NCBI GenBank assembly: GCA_019420265.1 | Contig: JAHZHM010000084.1 | Location: 1-19,399, forward strand | Origin: Clostridiales bacterium | GTDB lineage: Bacteria > Bacillota > Clostridia > Christensenellales > Christensenellaceae | Direction of reading: 5' to 3' | Length of the DNA stretch: 19,399 nucleotides | Shown here: positions 7,244 to 14,440 of the stretch, piece by piece | Numbering within the stretch: the stretch's first letter is position 1 | How the letters are laid out: every line of letters starts with the position of its first letter | Program-made: the position numbers and the translations under genes | The notes under the pieces: generated by a model | What the model was told of the DNA's origin: nothing | The model's input: only the letters and a program-made list of their open reading frames with translations | Databases searched by the model: none

Positions 7244-7270
7244 AAAAATAGCCCCACTTGCGCTATTTTT
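7244..7270 (-). terminator. Terminator of the XRE regulator gene
   Basis: 9-bp stem AAAAATAGC (7244-7252) / GCTATTTTT (7262-7270), which on the minus strand ends in a T-run. It overlaps the stop codon of the regulator and is nearly symmetrical, so it may act on both strands. Confidence 0.8.
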
Positions 7271-7511
7271 ATCGGCTGAAATCCAAAAGCGCCGCTGGCT
7301 CGACTTCCAGTGCATCCGCAATAGAGAAGAGCGTCTCGATGGAAAGCGGGCAGACTAGGCCAGGTGCCTCCACCTGTCCCAGCCACTGCCTGCTGATATC
7401 TGCCGCCTCGGCCAGCTGCTCCTGGGAAAGCCCCCTCAGCCTGCGATAATACGAGATATTTAACCCGATTTTAGTGAACCGATTGTTGCGCAATTTTGCA
7501 TCTGTTTTCAT
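7269..7511 (-). CDS. XRE-family helix-turn-helix transcriptional regulator (small)
   Basis: 80-residue protein that is essentially one HTH_3/XRE domain: KIGLNISYYRRLRGLSQEQLAEAADISRQWLGQVE matches helices 1-4 with the classic LSQEQLAE helix-2 motif, and AlBVEPAALLDF-like residues close the domain. The ATG at 7511 has GAGG 8-9 bases upstream. With no effector domain it could be a phage-type repressor, an antitoxin-like regulator or a solitary housekeeping regulator; no toxin gene is adjacent. Upstream lies AT-richer sequence with a 7-bp inverted repeat GGCGACA/TGTCGCC (7651-7681) that might be a binding site (inference). Target genes are unknown. Confidence 0.85.
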   Translation of the reverse strand: MKTDAKLRNNRFTKIGLNISYYRRLRGLSQEQLAEAADISRQWLGQVEAPGLVCPLSIETLFSIADALEVEPAALLDFSR

Positions 7512-7781
7512 CTTCTTCCTCTGGGCATCATATAGTCCAAAAAGACGCGCATTGGTGCTTGCCTATGCGCACCTGCCATTGGCCATAGCATACGCTTCTT
7601 TTACAATAAGCATATACTAATTTGCCCATCTAAATATAGATTCGCTATCCGGCGACAATTTTGAATACGAAAGGTGTCGCCATAAAAACAAAAGCCTGCT
7701 ATTTTGCAGGGTACAGAGAAATGCTGCTTGCACAGCGACTTAGACTGAAAGAGGACGAAACAATATTATAATTCTGCCATT
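7512..7781. other. AT-richer intergenic stretch upstream of the XRE regulator
   Basis: I see no gene here. It contains TATATGAT close to the XRE start (possible -10, no good -35), a weak plus-strand promoter-like pair TTGGCC-17-TACAAT (7579-7607), the inverted repeat GGCGACA (7651-7657) / TGTCGCC (7675-7681), and a small hairpin CCTGC-TATTTT-GCAGG just beyond it. Base composition is visibly lower in GC than the flanks. Confidence 0.4.
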
Positions 7782-7920
7782 CTATTGGGGTATGGGGCTT
7801 TGCCCCATGTTTGCCATTGCCCTTTGCACACCAGCCGAAAAAGCATTTGCTTTCGGCCAAGCCAGCTTCCGGCGCCGCGTGCGGAACTGGCAGATTCTGC
7901 ATTCCCAGCATTCGGGTGTG
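7782..7920. repeat. Repeat R5: head-to-head composite copy
   Basis: The left part (7782-7826) is a head in minus orientation with hairpin 7792-7808. The right part (7834-7920) is a variant body plus tail in plus orientation, with AGCATTTGCTTTC, the GCAGATTCTGC hairpin and tail CATTCGGGTG. The join contains GCCGAAA...TTTCGGC. The tail ends 10 bp from the stop of the DUF1989 gene. Confidence 0.85.
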
Positions 7921-7929
7921 GAAAGACAA

Positions 7930-8511
7930 TCAATCCTCCACGATAATTTTGATAGGAGAGCACTTTCCACCGTTGCATTTGCTCTCGGATACGCTGCATG
8001 CGGCAACGCCCAGGCGCACATCCATCATGGCTTTAAGCACAACGCAGTCGCCTGCCTTAGAGGGGGGCGTTTCCACAGAAATACTGCCATCGGGATGGAT
8101 GCGCGTATTCATAAAAAGGTTGACCGGCGTGATGGACGGGCGATGCTCGCCAAGATTTCCATTGATGTTATCCAGGCAGTTCGGGTGGCCTTCGCCGTTG
8201 CCGTAAAAGAAATCATACATCTCCGGGCGGCAGCAGGGGTGCAGCAGATCATGCTCTTTTACATCGTCCGCAATCAATTCAAACATCGCCCGATACTGAT
8301 TGGTATAAATGATATCCCCAATTTTCAGATGCAGGGATTCGTTGCAGTCGATCGTAACGCCTGTGGACAGAAATTCGCTTGGCTGATTCAAAACCTCCGC
8401 GAAGAAATCGACAACCTGGCTGCCTTCCAGATCAACAACCGTGATTTTCTGCCCTTTTTTGACGGGTATTGCCGCTCCGCTGCAAGCAGCGATTGTATAT
8501 TCCTCTCTCAT
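7930..8511 (-). CDS. DUF1989 (urea carboxylase-associated family) protein
   Basis: 193-residue cytosolic protein of the DUF1989 family (PF09347). Seen: a conserved GSQVVDFFAE strand, HPCCRPEMYDFFYG, HPNCLDNINGNL, the TPVNLFMNT segment, the KAGDCVVLKAMMDV segment and a C-terminal CNGGKCSPIKI; the Cys/His residues probably bind metal. Paired DUF1989 proteins act as carboxyguanidine deiminase next to guanidine/urea carboxylase in some bacteria (established for those pairs). Here there is one copy and no carboxylase, so the substrate is open. The ATG at 8511 is preferred over the upstream ATG at 8547 because AAGGAGG lies just before it. It is transcribed alone from an extended -10 promoter. Confidence 0.86.
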   Translation of the reverse strand: MREEYTIAACSGAAIPVKKGQKITVVDLEGSQVVDFFAEVLNQPSEFLSTGVTIDCNESLHLKIGDIIYTNQYRAMFELIADDVKEHDLLHPCCRPEMYDFFYGNGEGHPNCLDNINGNLGEHRPSITPVNLFMNTRIHPDGSISVETPPSKAGDCVVLKAMMDVRLGVAACSVSESKCNGGKCSPIKIIVED

Positions 8512-8564
8512 GCTTTGCCTCCTTGTTCCATTCGAAAAAACTGCCAATTTTCCAGTTTACTTTT

Positions 8565-8573
8565 AGTATAGCA
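8565..8573 (-). promoter_or_regulatory. Extended -10 promoter of the DUF1989 gene
   Basis: TG-C-TATACT on the minus strand (TATACT is the complement of 8565-8570), with no good -35. The predicted leader of about 47 nt holds a weak hairpin AAACTG...CAGTTT followed by T's. The region just upstream is repeat cluster R6, so any -35 would lie inside repeat sequence. Confidence 0.5.
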
Positions 8574-8580
8574 CAGTTGC

Positions 8581-8765
8581 AGGGCAATGGCTATGGGTAA
8601 ACATGGGGGCAGGCCCCCATACCCCCTTTACTGGGAATGGAAAAGTGCGAAAAAGCGGCCTTGCCCGGCACGCACGTTCTGTGTGAGTATGCGATCACTG
8701 GCAAAAGGATTGCCGGCGGCGCGTGCAGAGCTGGCAGATTCTGTGTTCCCGGCATTCGGGTATGA
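8581..8765 (+). repeat. Repeat cluster R6, long-type copy
   Basis: Head GGCAATGGCTATGGGTAAAC, hairpin ATGGGGGC-AG-GCCCCCAT (8603-8620), full body with GCACGTTCTGTGTGAG, tail CATTCGGGTA. Confidence 0.9.
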
Positions 8766-8879
8766 AAAGCGGCGCGCGGTTGGCACAAGCTGGGAGAGCA
8801 TTTACTTTCTGCCAAACCGACTTCCGGCGACGCGTGCGGAACTGGCAGATTTCGCGTTCCCGGCATTTGAGTGCGGAAG
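8766..8879 (+). repeat. Repeat cluster R6, variant-body copy without head hairpin
   Basis: Body contains AGCATTTACTTTCTGCC in place of the GTTCTGTGCGAGC segment, followed by GGAACTGGCAGATTTCGC and tail CATTTGAGTG. It is the same subtype as the copies at 4725-4820 and 7834-7920. Confidence 0.85.
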
Positions 8880-9058
8880 GGCAAGGGCTATGGGCAGACA
8901 TGGGGGCAAGCCCCCATACCCCCTTACTGGGAATGGAAAAGTGCGAAAAAGCGGCCTTGCCCGGCACGCACGTTCTGTGCGAGCATGCGCTGACTGGCGA
9001 AGTGACTTCCAGCGGCGTGTGCTGTTCTGAAAGGCTGCACCGCTCATCAATCGAGTGC
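8880..9058 (+). repeat. Repeat cluster R6, long-type copy
   Basis: Head GCAAGGGCTATGGG, hairpin 8900-8917, long body, and a decayed tail (CAATCGAGTG near 9048-9057) that runs directly into the MATE gene terminator. Confidence 0.88.
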
Positions 9059-9084
9059 AAAAAGAGAGCATTGCTGCTCTCTTT
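9059..9084 (-). terminator. Terminator of the MATE transporter gene
   Basis: 10-bp stem AAAGAGAGCA (9061-9070) / TGCTCTCTTT (9075-9084) with a TTGC loop; on the minus strand it is followed by T's. It begins 15 bp after the MATE stop codon. Confidence 0.88.
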
Positions 9085-9099
9085 GGGAGTTGTTTGCTT

Positions 9100-10527
9100 T
9101 TAGTCGTTCACTTCTGCCACCTGAAGCGGCTGCCCCTTGCCGTAGCCATACACGTTGCGGTATTTGTAAATCAGGAACATGCACAGGCAAGCGCTGATGA
9201 ACTCGCCCACAGGAGTCGCGACCCAGACGCCCGTCAGCCCAAACGCATAGGAGAAGGCGACAGTCAGCACGACGGTCAGCACCATGTTTCTCATGACAGA
9301 GACGATGGAGGCGACTTTGCCGTTGGAAAGCGCGGCGAACATGCCGGAAGTCGCGATGCCAAAGCCGTTGAAGAGGAAGGTCAGCGCATAGATATGCAGG
9401 CCGTCCAGGACGATTTGGAACAGCTCGGGCTCCTTGGCCTGGGTGATAAAAATGCTGATGAGCGGCCTTGCCGCCAGCTCGCAGATGATCACCGTGGCGC
9501 AGTTGGCAACCACCAGGAATATCATGCTATACCGCACAAGCCGGCGCATCATCTTGTGGTCCTGGTTGCCGTAGTTATAGCTGTAGACGGGCGCGATGCC
9601 GTTTGAAAAGCCGATAAACATGGACGACATGATGTAGCCCAGGTTGCCGATGACGCCGTTTGCCGCAACGCCGTCTTTGCCGATGAGGCGCAGCATCGTC
9701 GCGTTGATGATAAAACCGGTCGTGGCCATGGCGAGATGGTTGAGCATCTCGGAGACGCCGTTTTTGCAGGAGTGCCCCAGCAGGCTGCCCCAGTTGGTGG
9801 AGGGCTTTGCAAAGTGCACAGCGTGCTTCTTATTGCAATAGAAGAACACGCCCAGCAGGCAGGTTGCGAGATCGCCGGCGGCCGTGGCCAGGGCGACGCC
9901 CATCACCTCAAACTTCAGAACGACGATGAACAGATAATCGAAGAAGATGTTCATTGCGCCGCGCAGGATTGTGCTCACAAGGCCCATCCTGGGCGCGCCG
10001 CTCGTGACATAGAAAAACTCGAAAATCGGCGAGAGCGCGGCAAAGGGCAGCGTCCCCACGGAGATATAGCCGTAAATCGTGCAGTAGCCCATGATGGAAT
10101 CATCTGCACCCAGAAGGCGCATGATGGGCTCCATAAAAATCATGCAGGGCAGCGCCACAATCGCCGAGACGATCGCCGCGATGATGCAGACGCTGGTAAA
10201 ATCCCGCCGGGCTTCTTCGGGCTTTCCTTCCCCGATTTTCTTTCCGGCGATGGCAGAACCACCCGTGGCAAACATAATCGCGATGCCCCAGGTTCCCATG
10301 ACAATAGGAAAAGCAATATTGACTGCCGAGAGCGCATCCTTGCCCACAAATTGCGAGACAAACAGCCCATCGTCGACAGATTTGAACAGTGCCATAAACA
10401 GCGACATCGCCATCGTTGGCAACACAAAGCGAATCAGCGGCCAAAACTTGAACTTAGTGGCAATCCGATTGTCCGCTGCAGAGACGCCCTTCGGGGTCTC
10501 CTGGATTGCCTCCAGTTGCGTATCCAT
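9100..10527 (-). CDS. MATE family efflux transporter
   Basis: 475-residue multidrug and toxic compound extrusion (MATE) protein, a cation-coupled exporter in the cytoplasmic membrane. The sequence has about 12 hydrophobic segments arranged as two halves. Family features seen: PTMAMSLFMALFKSVDDGLFVSQFVGKDALSAVNIAFPI in helices 1-2 (cut here by me into overlapping blocks), a GGSAIAGKKIGEG loop after helix 2, and a matching second-half block GVAANGVIGNLGYIMSSMFI. Length is normal (450-480). The ATG at 10527 has GAGGTG upstream. It has its own strong promoter, divergent from the IMPase-like gene, with a 10-bp palindrome near the start of transcription that could bind a regulator. The substrate is not predictable. 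Confidence 0.92.
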   Translation of the reverse strand: MDTQLEAIQETPKGVSAADNRIATKFKFWPLIRFVLPTMAMSLFMALFKSVDDGLFVSQFVGKDALSAVNIAFPIVMGTWGIAIMFATGGSAIAGKKIGEGKPEEARRDFTSVCIIAAIVSAIVALPCMIFMEPIMRLLGADDSIMGYCTIYGYISVGTLPFAALSPIFEFFYVTSGAPRMGLVSTILRGAMNIFFDYLFIVVLKFEVMGVALATAAGDLATCLLGVFFYCNKKHAVHFAKPSTNWGSLLGHSCKNGVSEMLNHLAMATTGFIINATMLRLIGKDGVAANGVIGNLGYIMSSMFIGFSNGIAPVYSYNYGNQDHKMMRRLVRYSMIFLVVANCATVIICELAARPLISIFITQAKEPELFQIVLDGLHIYALTFLFNGFGIATSGMFAALSNGKVASIVSVMRNMVLTVVLTVAFSYAFGLTGVWVATPVGEFISACLCMFLIYKYRNVYGYGKGQPLQVAEVND

Positions 10528-10562
10528 TTCACACCTCTACTTATTATTTCGTATCCAGATTT

Positions 10563-10572
10563 GTTAGCTAAC
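10563..10572. promoter_or_regulatory. Candidate operator palindrome in the MATE promoter region
   Basis: Perfect 10-bp palindrome GTTAGCTAAC lying about 7-16 bp downstream of the MATE -10 element, close to the expected transcription start. This is a typical place for repressor binding. No regulator gene is adjacent, so the binder is unknown. Confidence 0.35.
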
Positions 10573-10578
10573 TCTTTC

Positions 10579-10607
10579 ACTCTAACAGAACAAAATTTTA
10601 ATGTCAA
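10579..10607 (-). promoter_or_regulatory. Promoter of the MATE gene
   Basis: TTGACA (complement of 10602-10607), 17-bp AT-rich spacer, TAGAGT (complement of 10579-10584). Confidence 0.75.
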
Positions 10608-10671
10608 GCACATTGGCGCGAGTTTTTGCAAAAAATGCCGATTTTACGGCGTTTCTGCTCACCTGCGGCTC

Positions 10672-10700
10672 TTGACAAGGCCGCCTGGCCGCCGTATGCT
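10672..10700 (+). promoter_or_regulatory. Promoter of the IMPase-like gene
   Basis: TTGACA (10672-10677), 17-bp GC-rich spacer, TATGCT (10695-10700), about 64 bp before the ATG. Confidence 0.7.
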
Positions 10701-10764
10701 AAAAAGGCATCGGGCCGCAAAAGGCAGGCACTTATTTTAAAATTATGCGATAAAGGAGCTTATC

Positions 10765-11529
10765 ATGCTGGAAGCCATCATTTGCGCCGTGCGCGAGGCC
10801 GGCGGGATTCTGCTGGGCGCGCACGCCGGGCAGGGGGATATTTCCTCCAAAGAGGGCAAGGCCAATTTCGTCACCAAATACGACGTGGCCGTGCAGCAGT
10901 TTTTGCAGGAGCGCCTGCAAAAGGCGTTTCCGGACGCCGCTTTTTTGGGCGAGGAGGGCGAGAGCAGCGTTTTGCCCGAAAAGGGCGATGTGTTCATCGT
11001 CGACCCCATCGACGGGACGACCAATTTCATCACGGATTACCGGCACAGCAGCATTTCCGTCGGCCTGGCCCGGGATGGGCAGATGTATGCCGGGGTGGTC
11101 TATAACCCGTATTTGGATGAAGTGTTTGCGGCAGAGCGCGGCAAAGGCGCGTTTTTAAACGGCGCGCCCATCTCCTGCGGCAGCCGCGGCTTGGCCCAGG
11201 GCACGGCCGGGTTCGGCACCTCGCCTTATCACCCGGATTTGGCCGAGCCAACCTTTGATTTGCTCAAAAAAATCTACGCTGCTGCTCTGGATATTCGCCG
11301 CAGCGGCTCAGCCGCGCTGGACCTCTGCTATATTGCCGCCGGGCGCACGGCGCTCTTCTTCGAGCTGGTGCTCGAGCCCTGGGATTACGCCGCGGCCAGC
11401 ATCATCATCTCCGAGGCGGGCGGCGCCTGCACGCAGATGGACGGCAGCCCCATCACGCTGGATAGGCACTGCTCGATTCTGGCTGGCAACCCCGCCGCTC
11501 GGGCGGATTTCTTCGAGATGGAGCAATAG
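10765..11529 (+). CDS. Inositol monophosphatase family protein
   Basis: 254-residue Mg-dependent phosphomonoesterase of the IMPase/FBPase superfamily. Metal-binding motifs seen in order: GEEG near residue 67, DPIDGTTNF near residues 87-95, and EPWDYAAASII near residues 207-217. Length is typical. The ATG at 10765 follows AAAGGAG. The family covers myo-inositol-1-phosphate, histidinol-phosphate, fructose-1,6-bisphosphate and PAP substrates; the sequence alone does not decide, and no inositol or histidine genes are nearby. The terminator lies more than 350 bp downstream, after two repeat copies, so the mRNA would carry a long repeat-derived 3' end. Confidence 0.9.
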   Translation: MLEAIICAVREAGGILLGAHAGQGDISSKEGKANFVTKYDVAVQQFLQERLQKAFPDAAFLGEEGESSVLPEKGDVFIVDPIDGTTNFITDYRHSSISVGLARDGQMYAGVVYNPYLDEVFAAERGKGAFLNGAPISCGSRGLAQGTAGFGTSPYHPDLAEPTFDLLKKIYAAALDIRRSGSAALDLCYIAAGRTALFFELVLEPWDYAAASIIISEAGGACTQMDGSPITLDRHCSILAGNPAARADFFEMEQ

Positions 11530-11580
11530 GGGAAGGCGGAGGGCGAGGGCACCAGCCGCGCCTTCTCTGTATTCTGGTTA

Positions 11581-11764
11581 GAAGGTCAAGGGCTATGGGT
11601 AGACATGGGGGCACAGCCCCCATACCCCCTCACTGGGAATGGGAAAGTGCGAAAAGGCGGTCTTACCCGACATGCACATACTATGCGAGCATGCGCTCTC
11701 GGGCAAATCGGCTGCCAGCACCGCGTGTGGGACTGGCAGGCTCTGTATTCCTATCATTCAAGGC
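11581..11764 (+). repeat. Repeat cluster R7, long-type copy
   Basis: Head GGTCAAGGGCTATGGGTAG, hairpin ATGGGGGC-ACA-GCCCCCAT (11605-11623), long body with GACATGCACATACTATGCGAG, tail CATTCAAGG (decayed). Confidence 0.88.
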
Positions 11765-11770
11765 TACCCT

Positions 11771-11884
11771 CCGCAAGAGCGCGCACCCGGCATGCACATT
11801 CTGTGCCAGCATGTGCTCCCTGACAAGCTGACTGCCAGCGCCGCGTGCGGCAATAGCAGGCTACGCCGTCCTATCATTCGGGTA
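11771..11884 (+). repeat. Repeat cluster R7, headless copy
   Basis: Lacks the head hairpin. The body starts at GCGCGCACCCGGC, contains GCACATTCTGTGCCAGC, and ends with tail CATTCGGGTA, which joins the terminator directly. Confidence 0.85.
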
Positions 11885-11916
11885 TAAAAAAGCTCCGGGA
11901 ATCCGGAGCTTTTTTA
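11885..11916. terminator. Bidirectional terminator between the IMPase-like gene and prs
   Basis: 8-bp stem AGCTCCGG (11891-11898) / CCGGAGCT (11903-11910), A6 before and T6 after. It serves the rightward IMPase transcript and the leftward prs transcript. Confidence 0.92.
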
Positions 11917-11939
11917 TCATCAGGAGCATCGCCCCATCT

Positions 11940-11962
11940 GTGAATGCAATAAAGGCATTCAC
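11940..11962. other. Inverted repeat downstream of prs
   Basis: Perfect 8-bp arms GTGAATGC (11940-11947) / GCATTCAC (11955-11962) with a 7-base loop. There is no T-tract, so it is more likely an mRNA 3'-stabilising hairpin than a terminator. Confidence 0.4.
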
Positions 11963-12049
11963 CCTTCACTTTTTCAGCGAGCATGTTTGCCTCTTCGCCG
12001 AAAAACTGAGTGAGACCCGCGCCCATCGAGGCAGGGGCATCTTTTCGCT

Positions 12050-13054
12050 TTATTTCTCGTCTAAAATTTTGGCCTCTTCCACAACTCTGCTGGGCACCTG
12101 GTCGAACAGCGTGGAAACCGAAACGCGCTCATGAATGCGCAGCACCGCCTCTGCGAACAGCGGGGCAACCGAGACGGTTACCATCTTTTTGGAGGCTGTG
12201 ATATACGGGTTCTCGACGGTATCCGTGCTGATGAGCATCTCGATCGGGCTCTCATCGATGCGCTTCACGCCCTTTTCCCGCAGCATGTTGTGCCCCAGGC
12301 AGGCCAGAATGCGCTTCGCACCCTTTGCTTTGAGCACTTTTGCGATGTCAGCCAACGTGCCGCCGGAAATCGTGAAATCGTCGACGATCATGCAGTCTTT
12401 GCCATCCACATCGCCGATGAGCTCCAAAATCTCGGCCTTCTCATCGTGGGCCACGCGCGTCTTGTCGCCAATGGCGACGGGCGTTCCCAGGTAGTCCGCG
12501 TATTTGCGGGCTGTTTTTGCAAAGCCGGCATCCGGCGAGACCACCACCAGGTTTTCCGAAAGCCCCATACCCTTGACGACTTCGCAAAGCATGGGCAGCG
12601 AATAGAGGTGATCCATGGGGATGCGGAAGAATCCCTGCACCTGCGGGCTATGCAGATCCATCGTGATGACGCGGTCTGCCCCGGCCGTCTCGATGCAATC
12701 GGCGCAGACTCTGGCGCGGATGGAAACGCGGGGCTCGTCCTTCTTATCGCCTTTGGCATAGCCGAAATACGGGACGATAACCGTAATCGAGCTAGCGCTG
12801 GCGCGCTTGAACGCATCGATCCAGAAAAGGATTTCCACGAGCTCGTTGTTCGGATCTAACCCGATGGGCTGAATGAGATATACATCGTGATCGCGCACCG
12901 TCTCCTGAATGCGCACGAAGATATTGCCATCGGAAAAGTGAATCACTTCGCTTTTGCCAAGATCCGTCCCCAGATATTTGCACATCTTTTTGGCAAAGGC
13001 GCCGCCCGTGCTCCCGGCAAATATCTTGATGATATTTCCTTGTTCTAAATGCAT
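12050..13054 (-). CDS. prs: Ribose-phosphate pyrophosphokinase (PRPP synthetase), variant type
   Basis: 334-residue enzyme making PRPP from ribose-5-phosphate and ATP for nucleotide, histidine, tryptophan and NAD synthesis. Seen: FAGSTGGAFAKKM at the N-terminus, HFSDGNIFVRIQETVRDHDVYLIQ, the DRVITMDLHSPQVQGFF segment, a K-T-R catalytic loop (GDKTR) and the PRPP-binding loop VDDFTISGGT. The usual YARQDRK-(A/T)-REPI stretch reads YGYAKGDKKDEPRVSI, which marks a divergent subgroup also met in some Gram-positives; allosteric behaviour may therefore differ. The ATG at 13054 follows a weak GAGGT site. Its promoter overlaps the 3' end of the upstream PHP gene. Confidence 0.92.
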   Translation of the reverse strand: MHLEQGNIIKIFAGSTGGAFAKKMCKYLGTDLGKSEVIHFSDGNIFVRIQETVRDHDVYLIQPIGLDPNNELVEILFWIDAFKRASASSITVIVPYFGYAKGDKKDEPRVSIRARVCADCIETAGADRVITMDLHSPQVQGFFRIPMDHLYSLPMLCEVVKGMGLSENLVVVSPDAGFAKTARKYADYLGTPVAIGDKTRVAHDEKAEILELIGDVDGKDCMIVDDFTISGGTLADIAKVLKAKGAKRILACLGHNMLREKGVKRIDESPIEMLISTDTVENPYITASKKMVTVSVAPLFAEAVLRIHERVSVSTLFDQVPSRVVEEAKILDEK

Positions 13055-13112
13055 TTTTTACCTCTTAATCTCGCAAAAGAACCGCTGAATTTTCGTGGTT
13101 TATCACTTTCTA

Positions 13113-13141
13113 ATCATACCACAGCAGCGCTATTTCTTCAA
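13113..13141 (-). promoter_or_regulatory. Promoter of prs
   Basis: TTGAAG (complement of 13136-13141), 17-bp spacer, extended -10 TG-G-TATGAT (TATGAT is the complement of 13113-13118). The -35 lies inside the last codons of the PHP gene. Confidence 0.65.
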
Positions 13142-13975
13142 CTGCTTTTGCCCATTTGTAAACAAAATTTGTGCGGAGGGGACCACGGCCTCATCGCCCC
13201 GGCGCTCTTTGCCCACAAATGTGCTCGGCCGGAAGGCGCCGTGGGCATCGCTGCCCTGGCTCAAAAGCAGGCCGCGCTTTCGCCCTTCCTGCGCGAAATA
13301 GGCGCACTCCTCGTCTGTATGCAGGGGGTAGAACGCCTCGATGCCATCCAGCCCTTCGGCAGTTAGCCGATTCAGCATGGCAGGGAAATCTTCGGCATAG
13401 GCCAGCTTTGGGTGCGCCCAGACGGCCTTTCCCCCGGCGGCATGGATGAGGGCGATGGCCTCCTCCTCTTTTAGCCGGAAGCGCTCCACAAACCCCGCGC
13501 CGCCCCGGTTTAGAAAGCGGGCAAAGGCATCCGAAATATCCACGGCATAGCCCTTCTGCACCAGTTCGGCAGCGATATGCGGCCGGCCGATGAGGTTGCC
13601 GCCGGCATGGGAGCGGATGGCATCCAGGCTGATGGCATACCCCGCCTGGCGGAGTTTTTCCGCCATCCGCTGCGCCCGGCTCTCCCGGTGCTCGGCCAGC
13701 ATCCGGCAGGTTTTGGCGAAACTTTCCTGCCCCAAATTCACGCCGTAGCCCAGAATATGCAGCTCGCCCGGGTATTCCACAGAAAATTCCACGCCGGGGA
13801 TGGCGCAAATCCCCAGCTTTTTCGCCGCGTCCAGAAACTCCTGCACGTCTGTGATGCAATCGTGATCCGTCAGCGCGGCGTGCGTCAGCCCGGCCTTTTG
13901 GCACTCCTGCGCCATCTGGGCCGGGGTCTGCGTGCCATCTGAGGCGGTGGAGTGCATATGCAGGTCTACTCGCAT
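13130..13975 (-). CDS. PHP-domain phosphoesterase (RNase AM / nucleoside-bisphosphate phosphatase-like)
   Basis: 281-residue PHP-domain metallo-hydrolase. Seen: the N-terminal DLHMHSTASDGTQTP metal motif, LTDHDCITD, PGVEFSVEY, LHILGYG, a later AVWAHPKLA, and the C-terminal GSDAHG, all at the expected places for the stand-alone PHP family that includes YciV/RNase AM and 3',5'-nucleoside bisphosphate phosphatase. Length (280-290) fits. The ATG at 13975 overlaps the end of the thioesterase gene by 10 bp, so the two are co-translated. Specific substrate (oligonucleotide 5' ends, pAp or others) cannot be settled here. Confidence 0.9.
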   Translation of the reverse strand: MRVDLHMHSTASDGTQTPAQMAQECQKAGLTHAALTDHDCITDVQEFLDAAKKLGICAIPGVEFSVEYPGELHILGYGVNLGQESFAKTCRMLAEHRESRAQRMAEKLRQAGYAISLDAIRSHAGGNLIGRPHIAAELVQKGYAVDISDAFARFLNRGGAGFVERFRLKEEEAIALIHAAGGKAVWAHPKLAYAEDFPAMLNRLTAEGLDGIEAFYPLHTDEECAYFAQEGRKRGLLLSQGSDAHGAFRPSTFVGKERRGDEAVVPSAQILFTNGQKQLKK

Positions 13976-14364
13976 TGCTTTTTGCTCTCGACTTTGGCGG
14001 TGAATTTGGCGCTGTCGATAATAAAGCGCTCATGCTCGGCCTCGGCGACTTTTTCTGCCGCATCGAAGGCCTCGATGAAAAAGCTGAGCTTTCTTCTATC
14101 CACCGCTGTGAGCTTTGCCACCACGCGCACCCGCATGCCGAGGGGCGTTGCGGCCAGGTGCTTCAGGGCGGCGAAGGTGCCCACGGTGGACTGCCCCTCT
14201 TCCAGCATGGGGGCGACGCTCTTCCAGGCGGCCTGCTCCATCAGCGCCAGCAGCGAGGGAGTCGAGAGCACGCTGGCCTCTCCGCTGCCCATTTTCCGGG
14301 CGCTCATGCAATCCGTAACTTCCGCTTCGACGGTATATTCGGTTCCGATTTTCAGTTCTGCCAT
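13966..14364 (-). CDS. FlK-like hotdog thioesterase
   Basis: 132-residue single hotdog-fold protein resembling fluoroacetyl-CoA thioesterase FlK and related acyl-CoA thioesterases. The family triad is visible: Thr in VLSTPSLLALMEQAA, Glu in the same helix (MEQ), and His in FAALKHLAATPLG. The ATG at 14364 is selected by GAGGAG 8 bases upstream and a TATAAT promoter 28 bp before it; the reading frame continues upstream to 14547 only through repeat sequence. It is the first gene of a two-gene unit with the PHP phosphoesterase. The physiological acyl-CoA is unknown; fluoroacetate resistance should not be assumed. Confidence 0.88.
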   Translation of the reverse strand: MAELKIGTEYTVEAEVTDCMSARKMGSGEASVLSTPSLLALMEQAAWKSVAPMLEEGQSTVGTFAALKHLAATPLGMRVRVVAKLTAVDRRKLSFFIEAFDAAEKVAEAEHERFIIDSAKFTAKVESKKQCE

Positions 14365-14391
14365 TGTTTTCTCCTCGTTTTTTCTAGGCAT

Positions 14392-14420
14392 ATTATAGCC
14401 CATTGGCCGGGCGGAGGCAA
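14392..14420 (-). promoter_or_regulatory. Promoter of the thioesterase-PHP unit
   Basis: TTGCCT (complement of 14415-14420), 17-bp spacer, consensus TATAAT (complement of 14392-14397). Confidence 0.75.
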
Positions 14421-14440
14421 GGGCAGAGAAGGGAAGGGGG

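Noticed and set aside
7195..7278. 27-codon ORF with GAGGAG before its ATG, just after a head-only repeat.
   Set aside because: Its end overlaps the XRE terminator and the XRE gene on the other strand; the peptide has no recognisable features. Too short and too unlikely to list as a gene.
8587..9103. Overlapping reading frames through repeat cluster R6 (and similar ones at 2565-2858, 4888-5400, 6854-7226, 11595-11887, 15531-15911) with similar predicted peptides.
   Set aside because: They are translations of the repeat itself. The frame is not preserved between copies, indels are not multiples of three, and both strands are open because of high GC. I treat them as spurious.
9736..10740. 334-codon plus-strand frame across the MATE gene, and the similar 2653-3651 frame across trpZ.
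   Set aside because: Antisense shadows of clearly recognisable genes; no start signals.
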